Under the pieces are notes generated by a model, which saw only the letters and a program-made list of their open reading frames with translations, made no database searches and was not told the origin of the DNA. The position numbers and the translations under genes are program-made. Shown here one piece after another: positions 1 to 11,562 of a stretch of 64,000 nucleotides of DNA (position 1 is its first letter; each line of letters opens with the position of its first letter). Source of the DNA: Metopolophium dirhodum (Eukaryota; Arthropoda; Insecta; Hemiptera; Aphididae); NCBI RefSeq assembly GCF_019925205.1, contig NC_083560.1, positions 41,834,270-41,898,269 on the forward strand, read 5' to 3'.

Positions 1-3000
1 ATATTGTTATATAATCTGCTATAATGGATCCATGTTATATATTTACATTTAAATATTACATAAATTATAAATTCATTTAGACTATATTAGTAAAAAATGT
101 GATACATATTACATTTTAATCATTGATAAATATATAATTTAAAAAATCAATATTTATTTAATTTTAATTAACTATTAGAAAAAATCAATACAATATTGAT
201 TACATTTTTTATTTAAACGTTGAAACGACCATTGGTTTTTAAATGTTAATTAACCATTGTTTTTAAACTTATAAAAAAAAATTGAAATTGGTTCAAAAAA
301 TGTTTAATAGTGATTAATTAACATTTAAAAAATTATACCAACTGTAGTTTAAACATTAATAAAATATATTATTTGTTTTACTTTTAAATTTAAATATTGA
401 TTAAAACTTAAATAAATATTACAGTGCTGTATGGGTGACCATACTAAAATACTAGTATATAACTCATATTAACAAGATTTGAATTTTTTCTCTTCTCAAA
501 ACTGTTAATATAGCACGGCCATATGGACTAGCTGCTACTAAAACAATTTTATGTCTTTATAATATTGATCCAACCCCCCTAACCAATCCTATAAAGCATG
601 AATCATCATTTCTAAAAACAAAAATAATATAAGAGTGTTACTAATGATTATTTTAGAATCAAATAAAATCACTATACTTACCTAGATTGTGAGTCTTCAA
701 GTAGTCTATGATGATGTTTTGAGAATGTAACATATATTTGTTCAGATCAATTGGTTTCATGAATTTGCATTAAAACATTTTCACAGGTTGAATCTGTTTC
801 GTTTCCTGATATATCGAACACTTAAAATGATAATTCATTGTTATATCCTGATTGTGTTAAAAATGAATAGGTACTTAATTTAAAATAATAAGAAGTAAGC
901 AAAAAAATATAACTCCTATAAAATTATAACCGTAAAAATCATAAGTTAGGATCTTGTTTATCTATCGTCTGAAACTCTGAACCACTGAAAAACAAAGAAA
1001 CTAACCCGCACACCAAACTAAGTTTTTACGTTAATTTACCCAAGTTATAGAAACATTCACTATTCCAGTGTTTAAGGCCACTTTTGGTACATTTGTTGTT
1101 TTACCAATAAGTTTTTGTCTATCATTTTTGATACACGTGAATCTTTGTCAAAAAGTGTTATGTGTACCTACCATGGTACACATAAATACAATTTTAACAC
1201 AGAAAATATTTCTTAGCCCACCAGACAAACAAATCTTTTATCAGCACATTGATATCTTAGAAATTTAATTTTTTAGGTAAAAAAATGTAAAAAGACAATA
1301 ATAATTTTAAATAATGTATTTATTTCTAATAATATTATAAACGTTTACGACAACTAACAACTATCAAGCGAAATATAACGATGCAATATTATTTGTTTCA
1401 AGTCTAAAAATATTATTTTTCCCAATAACCATATTTTACAATTAATAATACAAAATCATTATCAGTAATGAAACCGCACTCAACGAGTGATCAAAAATAG
1501 TATTATTTGCAATCACTTATCAACGATATTGACTTACTACTATAGAGGTGGGTCGAACTCAAAAATAATATTTTATTCAACATCGAACCACACCGATACC
1601 ATATATTTCATTAGGTACCAAACTATTTCACGATGAATGAAGTTGGTCGATACGGCACAGGTAGCGCGAGTGAGCAATTACGGCAGTCGTTACATTTTGG
1701 GAATCGCCAGACGACAATTTACTTTTTGTTTGAAATTGTCAAATTGTCCTTCGCCTCAGCATCTCTATCGACGATATTCACACAGAATCCAAACATTGAC
1801 CTGTAGGTGTAGTAGCGCTGTACATCTAAGACTTGTGAGTATATTACCAAATTATATAAATACATTTATTTGATAATTTTTAATATTATTTGGTAGTTTT
1901 GTGTGTCGTAAATTATTATTTTGTTTTGTATTATCATTGATTGTTTTTTTTTTAAACTATTACTATCGATTAATCTTGCCGACTGGCGGGAGTGTCTAGT
2001 GATTTATCGTCATATTTTATTATCAATATTTCTTTAAATTAAGATTTTAACTCAGATCCACCTGCCACATTTTATACTATTTTTTTGTCGTAAACACCTA
2101 CCTATAATAAAAATAAACACGTTTTCTTTATCAAGCGTAATTTCAACACGTTGTATTCATTTCTATGTTACTATAACTTAAAATGAAATATAAATTAAAT
2201 ACCTCCTACACGTGACCCCCAGTTCACATTAAAACTTTGCTATTTTGTACATTTGTAAGACGGAGACAACACATGCGGGTGTGACGTCCTCTTAAGATCC
2301 CCTCTCGACTTTACCTTACCACAATTTTGTATATAAAGGTCACAATCATCAAATGGTTGCTAGACAAAGTACCTATAACACTCGTATTACGTAAAACAAC
2401 CATATTAATATATTATAATATTCCACTGAGGTCCTTATTTTGTTTTTGTAAATATACCTAAAACTTTTCAAATATTTGACTTTAACTTTAAATACTTAAA
2501 AGCTGAAAAAACTTACAATTTTAATGATATAAAATATATATTTTGATATATCCAACACAAAATACAATTAATTCACTTTAAATATAGATAGGTAATAAAC
2601 ATTTAATTTTTATTAGGTATAGATATTACAATGTTTTATACATTGATGAGATAACAATTTAAGTTATAATGACATAAGTGTTTCTTTTTGTAGTACCCAA
2701 AGAGATTAATTTTTATACCTACTAAATATTACTTGTAAAAATGTTATTTTTTCAGATATTATAGGTCTTTAGTTTTTTTTTTGTTATAGACTCACATATT
2801 ACTACAGTTTTACACCTTTATCTGTGACATAATTTATAGCTAGAATGTTTTTATAAATTAATATGGATTCTTCAAACTTCTTCATTACGCCCCTAACTAA
2901 AGAGTCTACTTTCAATAAAAGTGTGTTGACGGCAAATCGTCTTAATATTTTTTTAGTATTTGCCCAATGACACATATTATAATACAATTATCAATATCTT

Positions 3001-3906
3001 TATCAAGAAACTAGTTTGAATTTTTTTGTATATATAGGTAGATAAAACTATTATAGGTTAAGGAAATAATTCTTAAAAGCTTTCGTCATTATTTAGAGGT
3101 ATTACTATTTTATTTTTAATTACCAATATGGCAACAAATACCTACTAGTTTTTTCTTTGGATGTTAATCAAAATTGGTCACGAAATGAATATTAATTAGG
3201 TATATTAAAAGTATAATAATATAATGCTTCTTGAAAGTAAATATTACAATGAATGGTTATATCAAATAAAAACTATTATTCGTAGTATTGAATTTTATAT
3301 TCAATATAATTTATCCTTACTGTACTCTGTAGACCGACAAGTTGAAATGATATGTAAGAATTTATAAATATAATATGAGTACCTATGTATTTAAAAAGCT
3401 GTTTATATTATCTAATCTACTAATTACTAAATAACGTACTTATGGTTGTAAAATATCAAAACTTAAAGCCGGAATCACAACTAGGTACATAGTGTGTCGT
3501 ATCGTGTTGAACAAATCATATTGTGATTGAAAGTTACTTTTTTGATATCATATTGTAATAACCAAGTTGCGATCGAGTGTTTCAAAATGCAAAAATTGAC
3601 TACATCTCAACTTCTTAAAAATTAGGGTTAGGTATTAGTTTTAACTACTAACTTATGTTACTACGCCCTCACACGCCACGGCATACAACGTGGCTGTGAA
3701 CCGGCTTAAGAGTGAAAGTATATTCTAAAGATAGATATCATAAAGTGATAACCTATTTTAACATATTTTTATACTATATTTATATACTTTTATATTTTTT
3801 TCCCCCTTAGCGAAGCCTTAAGAACAACATAGCGTGCAAACATACACAATTATATATTGAGACAAAGGGAGTGTTATTTTTGTACTTGCGTTATTACACT
3901 ATTTAA
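1..3906. other. AT-rich non-coding region upstream of the GMC locus
   Basis: No convincing gene is visible. Short open frames here (1068-1268, 1637-1873, 2802-2987 on the minus strand) have no recognisable motif or splice context. A less AT-rich island lies at about 1630-1830. A TATA-like TATATAAAG with moderately GC-rich flanks lies near 2330, upstream of the GMC exons, and could be a promoter, but nothing ties it to a transcript. Confidence 0.5.
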
Positions 3907-3930
3907 GTGGCAGAAAGATTAAAAAAAAAA

Positions 3931-4123
3931 ATGTTTAACATATCTGCGATAATAGTTCCAAAAAATGCAAGGAAAATGTCCTACTTGTCCATTTTGTATG
4001 CCACGATTCTTTATTTTTACAAAGGCGATGAAACAGATGATACTGCATCAGGGATCATTGACCTGCCCGGGGATTCTATACTCAGCTATTACGATTTCGT
4101 TATCGTCGGCGGTGGATCAGCGG
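3931..4123 (+). CDS. GMC oxidoreductase exon 1 (N-terminus and FAD motif)
   Basis: ATG at 3931, a hydrophobic leader-like stretch (YLSILYATILYFY), then the Rossmann motif VGGGSAG. The donor GTAAAA begins at 4124. The exon ends in phase 1 and joins the GT at 4293 to complete the Gly codon. Confidence 0.7.
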
Positions 4124-4292
4124 GTAAAAATAATACATATTATATCGGTATCTTATAATATATATAATAAATTATAATACATGCATTGTATACTTTCGTA
4201 ATATTTTTAATCACGATATCGTGTCAATAATTTCTTCAAAGTTAAATACCCTAATTTAATACGAAATAAAAATACAACAATTTATTACTCAG

Positions 4293-4418
4293 GTGCGGTG
4301 CTGGAAAATAGATTGACAGAAGAGGGACATTGGAGTGTATTAGTAGTAGAAGCTGGTGGACACGAAACCGTAATAAACTGGAATTATACAACTGAACCTC
4401 AATATACATCATGTTTGG
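4293..4418 (+). CDS. GMC oxidoreductase exon 2
   Basis: Acceptor TTACTCAG ends at 4292 and donor GTGAGT starts at 4419. It encodes the continuation of the FAD fold, with the strand VLVVEAGG that contacts the adenosine ribose in family members. Confidence 0.7.
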
Positions 4419-4927
4419 GTGAGTAATGCTTAAGTACCTTCATTTATACCTCCCTACAATTAAGAAATATAGACGATTTGTGAACTCAATATATTATTAT
4501 ACTTAAATTCTTAAGGTAATGTCTCGGTTTTACAATATTGTGGTATTATTTGAATACTGTACTATTTTGATAAACATTGATCCAAAAGTTTTGCGAAGTT
4601 CTTCTATAGTTTGAAAATAACACAAATGTTACAATTATTAAGTTTCCCGATACCTATAAGTTAGTTTCCTAATATATGAAATGGACTGCGAATTTGGTTT
4701 TAAGTTTTATAAAATGGATTTAAATTATTTTATGGTACCTATATAATCATAAAAAAATATAGTCTCAGAAATTTTAACTTTGCATTAAATATCAATTTTA
4801 CATACTGTACCCATCCGTACAAGATATTCCTATAAACATGATATAGTAGGAAAATGTAATATACATAGGAAAATATTTAAATATTTTATATTACTTAATT
4901 TATATTATTTATTATTTTTTATTTCAG

Positions 4928-5065
4928 CTATGAATGAAAAGAGCTGTAGGTGGTCTCGTGGCAAAGTTTTAGGAGGGTCCGGCGTATTAAACAATATGTT
5001 GTATTCGCGTGGAAACCCAATTGACTTTGAAAACTGGTTAGAACAAGGTAATAATTCGGGTGAAT
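4928..5065 (+). CDS. GMC oxidoreductase exon 3 (signature 1)
   Basis: Acceptor TTTCAG ends at 4927 and the donor is GTAAGT at 5066. It encodes the GMC signature RGKVLGGSGVLN. The donor-side sequence GTAAGTTCCCAYAC recurs 53 bp downstream (5066 and 5119), which may reflect a local duplication linked to the later insertion. Confidence 0.65.
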
Positions 5066-5511
5066 GTAAGTTCCCACACGAGATATAGCAGGTAAAAATT
5101 ACCCCTGGATATCCATACGTAAGTTCCCATACAAAAAAAAATTATACCAAACACCAAAGCGGGGCAAAGAAAAGTAACTTAACTTAATTTAAAGTTATAG
5201 TTTTCTTATTTTCAAAATAAAAAATTTCAGACACATAATAATGTTTATGTAAATTGCTTATAATTTTAACTTTTAATTCGTTAATGCTCAGCCTTGTCAA
5301 ACACAAACTTCCTTCCCACTTTATTCAGACTTAGGACTGACAACTTAAACGTAGTTGGTGTGGTTAAAATTTGTTTTGTTTTTGTATTGCATAAAAAAAA
5401 GTCCAATTCAATTTTGAATTGAATCTAGTCCGTATAATATATAATAAAAATTAATAATATAATGTGTATAATATTTGTATATGTATAAAATAAAAATAAT
5501 AATAGAAAAAA

Positions 5512-6060
5512 TCAAATTTTATTAGGTTTATCGCGATAGCTCAAACACTTCATGTAGTCATACTGTGTAATTTTTTGTAAGTTATAATCTGAAATTTTAT
5601 TATTTATATAGTTCTGTTTTTCTTCTGTTTTTTTACTTTTTTTTTTAGGTCTATTTAATTCTGATATTCTTATCTTTATATATGTATTTGTTTGAAACAT
5701 TTTTAAAACTTCTATTATTTTGAATATATTAGGATGATGATGATAAAAATTTGAATTGAATTCAGAATGGAAACTTTCGCAAGCGTTTGTAGTAAGGCTT
5801 GTATCAGAACTAGCACTAGCCCAAATACTAGGGGGGAACGTACTGGTATCTTCGATGTAATGAGTTACTAAATAATCGCAAAATTCATTTATTTTATTAT
5901 TTTCTGGTTTTTCAGTCATGAAACTATCTACAAAACAATCATAATTCTTGAGACCAGCCATGCTGCAAAAAAACCAGCACGTGCCCCTCAACACGCTCGT
6001 CACACGATTGTTGTCATAAATCTTGTAACGAAAATCGCGACCTGATGTGTCGAACTGATA
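5512..6060 (-). mobile_element. Mutator-like (MULE) transposase fragment
   Basis: An open frame of 163 codons (6003 to 5512) carries TTNACESFHSEFN and FPPSIWASAS, which I recognise from the C-terminal part of MULE-type transposases abundant in hemipteran genomes. The catalytic DDE part is absent, so it cannot act alone. It lies antisense to the GMC gene, exactly where GMC middle exons should be. Terminal repeats and target duplication were not found. The origin (internal deletion of a larger element, or insertion with loss of host exons) is inferred. Confidence 0.65.
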
Positions 6061-6087
6061 AAAAATAACACTAGGTACTACGTTCAG

Positions 6088-6247
6088 GTGGATAATGAAG
6101 TGTTGCTGTCAGCGGGCCCTATCAATTCTCCACAGCTACTTATGCTCTCCGGCATAGGTCCTGAAAATTATTTCCTGTTTAGACGTAGGAAAAAATCTTC
6201 AAGACCACACCGGACTTGTTGGACTGACGTTTTTGACCAACCGAGAG
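6088..6247 (+). pseudogene. GMC oxidoreductase exon with frameshifting deletion
   Basis: It encodes EVLLSAGPINSPQLLML, the second GMC signature. After GPENYF the frame breaks, and the expected stretch of roughly 15 residues before GKNLQDH is missing. The frame resumes as LDVGKNLQDHTG and runs to a donor at 6248 that joins 6372 in phase 0. The left boundary is uncertain because foreign sequence begins close by. Confidence 0.65.
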
Positions 6248-6371
6248 GTGATACTTAATTAATATAAAATAATAAAAAGTTATTTTATTTTTATCTTATT
6301 AAACTATTGTAATGACAGACGCACTGCAGTGAATTATAATATAACTGCATGCTCTTTCGTATGTTGTACAG

Positions 6372-6671
6372 GTGTCACTAACGTATCACAGAACGGAAAA
6401 CGTCGATACGGCATTCAGCTATGTGGTGAAGTGCGAAGGGCTACTAACGATCATGTCCGGTATTGAAGGAATGGCGTTCATTAACTCAAACCACGGCAAT
6501 CTATCACAAGAGCAACCAGACATCGGGTTGAACTTAGTGTCTGCCGTGTCTGGTTCCACCATGACTGGTCTTGGTGGATTCAAAACTTGGAAAGCTCACG
6601 AGCTAAAAGAAAATTTTTATGTTTCGATGTATAAATCGATTCTTCACAAAGACGTCTGGTCCACAATACCT
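6372..6671 (+). CDS. GMC oxidoreductase exon, substrate-domain part
   Basis: Acceptor TTGTACAG ends at 6371 and donor GTAAGT starts at 6672. The 100 codons are uninterrupted and fit the mid-protein substrate-binding region of insect GMC enzymes (NVDTAFSYVV, QPDIGLNLVSAV). Confidence 0.65.
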
Positions 6672-7140
6672 GTAAGTAAAATGTATTAAACAAAATATGA
6701 AAAACAAATATATTAGATTTAAATTTCATAGAATATATTATCGTAGTCGACACAATAACTAATAGGGATTATACTTTATACACACATGTGTCTAATCAAA
6801 ACATACTCCTCATATTTAAATATTTTATGTATTGATAATGATTTATGCTAGGTACTTAGATATCTTAGGTATTTTTTGTTTTTCATTCAATGTTTCATGT
6901 AGAAATTGAACACGGATTATTCATTGCACAGATTGTTTTTGATATTTGTGACTTTATTAGTACTTGGTGCTGTTCGAAAAATATAATTTTTTTGGTTTTT
7001 GAAAAATTAAATAATAATTTCATAGATTTTTATTATAGCTAAAAATAGTTCACTTATTTTATTATAATGGTGGTCTAAATTTGAACTGAGAATCTTCAGA
7101 GTCCAATAGGCAATAATAGTAGGTACATACTGGACGCCGA

Positions 7141-7171
7141 CGCCCCTCCCCCACCCCCCCCCCCACCCAAC
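7141..7171 (+). repeat. poly-C tract in GMC intron
   Basis: Nearly pure C with a few A and T, about 40 bp upstream of an exon acceptor. On the minus strand it is a G-rich tract that inflates apparent open frames at 7007-7268. Confidence 0.8.
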
Positions 7172-7209
7172 CCATCGACAACATTTCACATATTATTGTA
7201 CTTCTGCAG

Positions 7210-7390
7210 ATATTGTTGAAGCCCAAGAACCGAGGCGAAATACTGTTGCAGAGCGCTAACCCATTCAACTATCCCAAGATCTTGTCCAATTACCTGACAG
7301 CCCTAGAGGACGTGGACACGCTGGTGAGGGGCGTTAAATTTGTGTTGAAAATGACCGGGTCTCTCTGCGAGTTCGACAGCAATCTGCACC
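7210..7390 (+). CDS. GMC oxidoreductase exon, LLKPKNRGEI region
   Basis: Acceptor TTCTGCAG ends at 7209 after a C-rich tract. It encodes LLKPKNRGEILLQSANPF, typical of insect GMC enzymes, through to SNLHR. The frame stays open to 7542, but homology ends near 7388, where a GT (CACCG|GTGG) could be the donor. The 3' limit is therefore uncertain. Confidence 0.6.
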
Positions 7391-7752
7391 GGTGGAGTAC
7401 GATGCGCGCGTTTTACCTTTTTGGGCATACGATTGCACGCAGTGCCGGAATAACAAAGAACATGATTTTGAATATTCAAAAGCGTACGATTGCGAGTGAA
7501 ATTGGATGCGACGTTGCCAAATTGTTTGTAATTATTTCGTAATTCATTTTTATAATTAAATACAAATACAAATTCATCAATTTAGGAATTTTTTACATAC
7601 ATTTACTTAAATACTTATTATTATAAAAAAATATCGTTAAATATACGTAAATAACACAAAATAAAAAAACACTTCGTCATAAAAGAATATAATTATCGTT
7701 ATAAAAAATATATTCATAAACAATGGTTAAATATTCGAATAGATAAATAAAT

Positions 7753-8047
7753 GGGGGACGGAGTGGCTGAGCGGAGTAAGGCGTCGGCTGCGACGCAGTC
7801 GACCCGAGTTCGATTCCTCGGCCATGGGTGGCATTTTTCTCCGGACACCGTGACTTGTCCGAAGAACAAGTGCCGCCATCCCCCACCCGGGCATGGCAGA
7901 TACCTACGGGTGCCCACTTGAAAATCTGCCAAAAACTACACACACGTGTTTACCAACCAACAGTATCCTCCCCTACAAATAAACAAACAAACAGCTAATG
8001 GCCATAGTGGCCGGGCTTAATGACCAATTAAAAAAAAAAAAAAAAAA
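7753..8047 (+). mobile_element. tRNA-derived SINE with poly-A tail and perfect TSD
   Basis: The head is tRNA-like: an A-box-like TGGCTGAGCGGAGTAAGG near 7763 and a B-box-like GAGTTCGATTCCTC near 7807. A non-tRNA body follows and ends in an A-run (8031-8047). Identical 12-bp flanks AGATAAATAAAT at 7741-7752 and 8047-8058 mark the target duplication (one A is shared with the tail). The head resembles a Ser/Leu-type tRNA. Such elements are transcribed by Pol III and mobilised by LINE enzymes. It sits in the intron before the last GMC exon. The perfect duplication suggests a fairly recent insertion. Confidence 0.9.
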
Positions 8048-8405
8048 GATAAATAAATTAAAAAGTAAATAATTAAAAAAAGTTGACAAATTACATTTAA
8101 TATTTTTAAGTTATATTTTAAAACCCAATATTATTATATTATTGCGATACCAATTCCCAACTATGGCTAAATACTTAAGTACATTTTCCGGCTTTTTTAT
8201 TTTTTTATACCCTTTGTATTGCTTACACATAAATTCTATTTTCTAAAGTTCTTCCTTCGATATTTACCGTGCACCTATATATTAGGCAACGTTGCTTAGA
8301 AGTTAAAATAATTTAGCGCGCACAATCGTACGCCTAAACAGGCACTACTGATAAGGACCGCGCGCAATCGCATTGCACCCATCTGCATGACGCACCTTTC
8401 CCCAG

Positions 8406-8760
8406 TTGTCAGCCCTTGCCGTGGCACTCTCACGCCTACTGGGAGTGCATGGTCCGGCACTACACCGTGTCAATGTACAACCCGGTGGGTCCCGAGGGTG
8501 ACAAGACCGCAGTTGTGAACCCACAGCTCCAAGTGTACGGCGTCTATGGGCTTCGGGTGGTGGACGCGTCCATCATGCCCACGCTGGTCGCCACCAACTC
8601 CAACGCGCCAGTCATAATGATAGCTGAGAACGCCGCGGATATGATCAAGGCTACATGGTGTAATGATAAACCGTCCCGTTTCTATGACTGTATGAGTATG
8701 ACAGCAGAAAAAGCGAAGATATTATACGAAAAATTGATTTTTTTTGTTTTAAACCCATAA
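8406..8760 (+). CDS. GMC oxidoreductase terminal exon
   Basis: Acceptor TTTCCCCAG ends at 8405. The frame reads CQPLPWHSHAYWECMVRHYT, then LQVYGVYGLRVVDASIMPT and NSNAPVIMIAENAADMIK, and stops at 8758-8760. It is GC-rich compared with its surroundings. The usual HPVGTCKMG segment is replaced (see the gene-level entry). Confidence 0.65.
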
Positions 8761-11560
8761 AATAATATTGTTATAATAATTTGAATGAAAACAAAAATTG
8801 CACTGAAATAGTTTTAATATTACCACAGTGATTTCTTTCTTTTTTTTTATTAGAAATAATTTTACTTTTAATTTAATTTATTTAAGTTTATAATATATGT
8901 TTAATGTATTATGTATTTTTTTTAATATTGTAATTTTTCAAAATGTTTTTTTTTGTAAAAATAAGATAAAAATAAATAAATAAATATAAACATTATAATT
9001 ATTACAACAAATTTACCTCCTTTATTAGCAATGCTTGTGTAGTTTTCTTGGTGGTAGACAGTTAAATTAAATATTTATTATATTATAAGATTTTACTCTA
9101 ACACAAAATCAAATCAAAACTTACATTAAAATAAAATGACATTGACAAAGTAATAATTACAAGAAAAGTAATAATATTGTTACAAATTGTATGATTGTTA
9201 TCCATATAAATATTGTACCTATTCCATAATAGATATACTTTATAATCTTGTAATGACAAAACCAAAACGGAATATTTTTTTACTTGAAACTTTAAGAATA
9301 AGAGATTTCTAGTTGTTTATTTTTTGTATGTTTTTTATAAGTATTGGCATAACGTTAAAATAATTATGACCAAAATAATCTATACATTTTTTCAAAAAAA
9401 ATTTTTGATATAATTAATATGAACCTACAAAAAATGTATACTTACATAATTATTCTGTTGTTAGAGATCAATAAAATATTCAATTTTTGTAACTAAGGCT
9501 TGAAAATTTAATACAATGTTCTTCATAAGTGCTTATTACTGAAACCCATAAATTTTAAATCCAGTAAGTGGATGTCCCTCTGCTGCACAGTAGTTACAAA
9601 CTTACAAGTGGGTCACTGTGTAATGGATTGTATTAAATTTGAATTCAATGATATCATATCATTTTATACGAAAAACGATTCTGAGCGGAGATGGTTTGTC
9701 AGTCTGGATATTTTATATTGTTATTATTTAAATATTGTACCATGCTGTTGGACAATAATTATTAATTATGTATTTATAAGTATTCGATATAATAAATCAA
9801 CTTTTAAAAATGTTCTCTTCCTGTAAATTTATGACTATATACACTTTCAGGTATAACAGATCATTTTTTTTCACATTAATGAAATATTTTATGAAATTTG
9901 AAAAGCCTAATTTATTAAAAAATATATCTAGTTGTCGATTCCCCCAAGAATATCGCAGCCCAGAAAATCCTCAACAATCCAAATTCACTCATTTATATAG
10001 GTAGGTATTATATCAAATCCTAAGTGAAGAAAACCTAATTAGATAGTGATTTGAAAATGTTTCCACATAATAAACAAGACTAAAGTTGTAAATTCAACCC
10101 AATATTGTATCTTTTCCCTAATCAACATAAGTTTTGAATCTGTGTCTAGTTATTAGGTAATTCAATATTTCAATGTAGGCTTCAACATGTGCTGTTGATG
10201 CTTTTATCAAACTATTAAAAAAGTGTATAAATATATAATACGAGACAAGTATTGTCGCAAAGGACACCTGCACGACCACGAATATAGGTAGGTACCGTAA
10301 AATTGGCTGACTTCGGACAACTTGATAACAATTGATAAAGTTAATCATACAATCGGTTTGATTAAATTAAAATCATCTTTTATTATATATTAGGTATCTA
10401 TTAATGTATAAACAATATAATACGCAGTCTTAATGGTTATACAGATAGTTAAATATAATAAAATTGTTTTTAAACTTGACCTAATGCCAACCAAATTTCA
10501 AAACCAGTCACGCCAATTTACGCTAATTACACGTTAAATATTTAACCAAAAAAATTTGAAATTCGATATTGTGGGGGGGGGGGGGGCTGGAGAAATGTAC
10601 GTGCTAAATTAGAATCCAATGGTATGATGGATTTCGCAAATAATAACTTAATACAACTGGACTTAATAAACCATATTACAACTGGAGCATGGATTTTCAC
10701 GTAACTGTACATTATTTCCTTATCACATTTTTGGATTTTTCTCAGTTATCTTTACAAACCATAATAGTTTGAATCTTATGACAATTTTTATTTGCGTATT
10801 TTTGTATTCATTTGGATAAAAATTTCAATATTTATTGCATATCATAGTCATGAGTCAAGTAGAAAATTCAAAAATAATTTTTTGAATCTAAATATAGTTT
10901 GTGTATTATAATATATTCAGGTTAGGTTAGGCGAGAATCCTTCAAGACGAATTGAATACCCGTGTGCCACTCAATATAATTATTATTCTCGATTAATTTA
11001 TATATTCTCAAAAACCTTAAAACACTTAATTAAAAACAAGAGTAATTTAAAATTTGTAAAATTTAGCAAATCGGAAATCGTTCTTAAATACCACATATCT
11101 TCCTTCGAATTTATTAAAACTATTCCACGTAAAAAATTATAAAAAATGTTTTAGATAATGAATTTTAACTAGTTCTACCCTATAGAGGAATATAGATTAC
11201 CTGAACAATGGTTATTTTCCGCATTTGAAATATTTTTTTGGTTGTAATTAAATTGAATAATATTAACTTATTTTAATGATCATAAAATTAATTTTTAGAA
11301 CAATCTTACAAAGAATTTAAAGAATCTAATATCTGCAATTGAAAATGTATATAGTAACATATGTGCAATAATTAATTAATTTCAAGAAATGAAAATATAA
11401 TCATATAACTAATAGGTACATTTAATATTCCCACATTTCTGAATGTCCATATTCCGCAAGTATAACAATCATAATATCGTTTACTCCTTAACATATACAG
11501 ATACTCATTTATAGAGCAGATATATTGAGTAACACACCTTTAGCTTTTCTGTTTATAGGA
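8761..11560. other. intergenic, mostly AT-rich with repeat fragments
   Basis: No gene is supported. It holds AATAAA-like strings after the GMC stop, a dispersed repeat at 9562-9712 (listed separately), a run of 14 G at 10573-10586, and GGTTAGGTTAGG at 10920, two units resembling the insect telomere repeat, too short to mean anything. Confidence 0.6.
9562..9712 (+). repeat. dispersed repeat B, copy 1
   Basis: It begins near AGTGGATGTC and runs through CTGCTGCACAGTAG, TGGGTCACTGTGTAATGG and ACGATTCTGAGCGGA. Closely related copies lie at about 37885-38050 and 63772-63905 on the same strand, and at about 54760-54979 on the opposite strand. The open frame at 9572-9826 is made from this repeat and is not a gene. 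Confidence 0.75.
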
Positions 11561-11562
11561 AA

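Larger units (their letters stand above)
3931..8760 (+). pseudogene. GMC-family oxidoreductase (glucose dehydrogenase-like), broken copy
   Basis: Recognisable exons are 3931-4123, 4293-4418, 4928-5065, about 6088-6247, 6372-6671, 7210-about 7390 and about 8406-8760. Intact family members are flavoproteins that oxidise alcohols or sugars using FAD. The FAD-binding dinucleotide motif is at the end of exon 1 (DFVIVGGGSAG), GMC signature 1 is in exon 3 (RGKVLGGSGVLNNMLY), signature 2 in the fourth segment (GPINSPQLLMLSGIGP), and the C-terminal domain in the last exon. Phases join cleanly across introns 1, 2, 5 and 6. Damage: the exons expected between GNNSG (5060) and the signature-2 exon are missing and a MULE transposase fragment lies there; a small deletion and frameshift follow GPENYF near 6175; in the last exon the usual HPVGTCKMG active-site segment reads YNPVGPEGDK, so the catalytic His is Asn and TCKMG is gone. 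The second active-site segment (NSNAPVIMIAE) is kept. A start at ATG 3931 fits a short leader before the FAD fold. I infer a pseudogene; an aberrantly spliced transcript is possible. Confidence 0.75.

Noticed and set aside
7007..7268. Gly-rich minus-strand frames
   Set aside because: Products of the poly-C tract and antisense of a GMC exon.
7753..7825. Possible genuine tRNA gene
   Set aside because: The head matches tRNA boxes but does not fold into a complete tRNA by eye, and it continues into a poly-A-tailed body with a target duplication, so SINE is the better call.
7677..7943. Two minus-strand frames of 72-88 codons
   Set aside because: Antisense reading of the SINE; no motif.
10919..10932. 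GGTTAGGTTAGG as telomeric repeat
   Set aside because: Only about two units; expected by chance in 64 kb.
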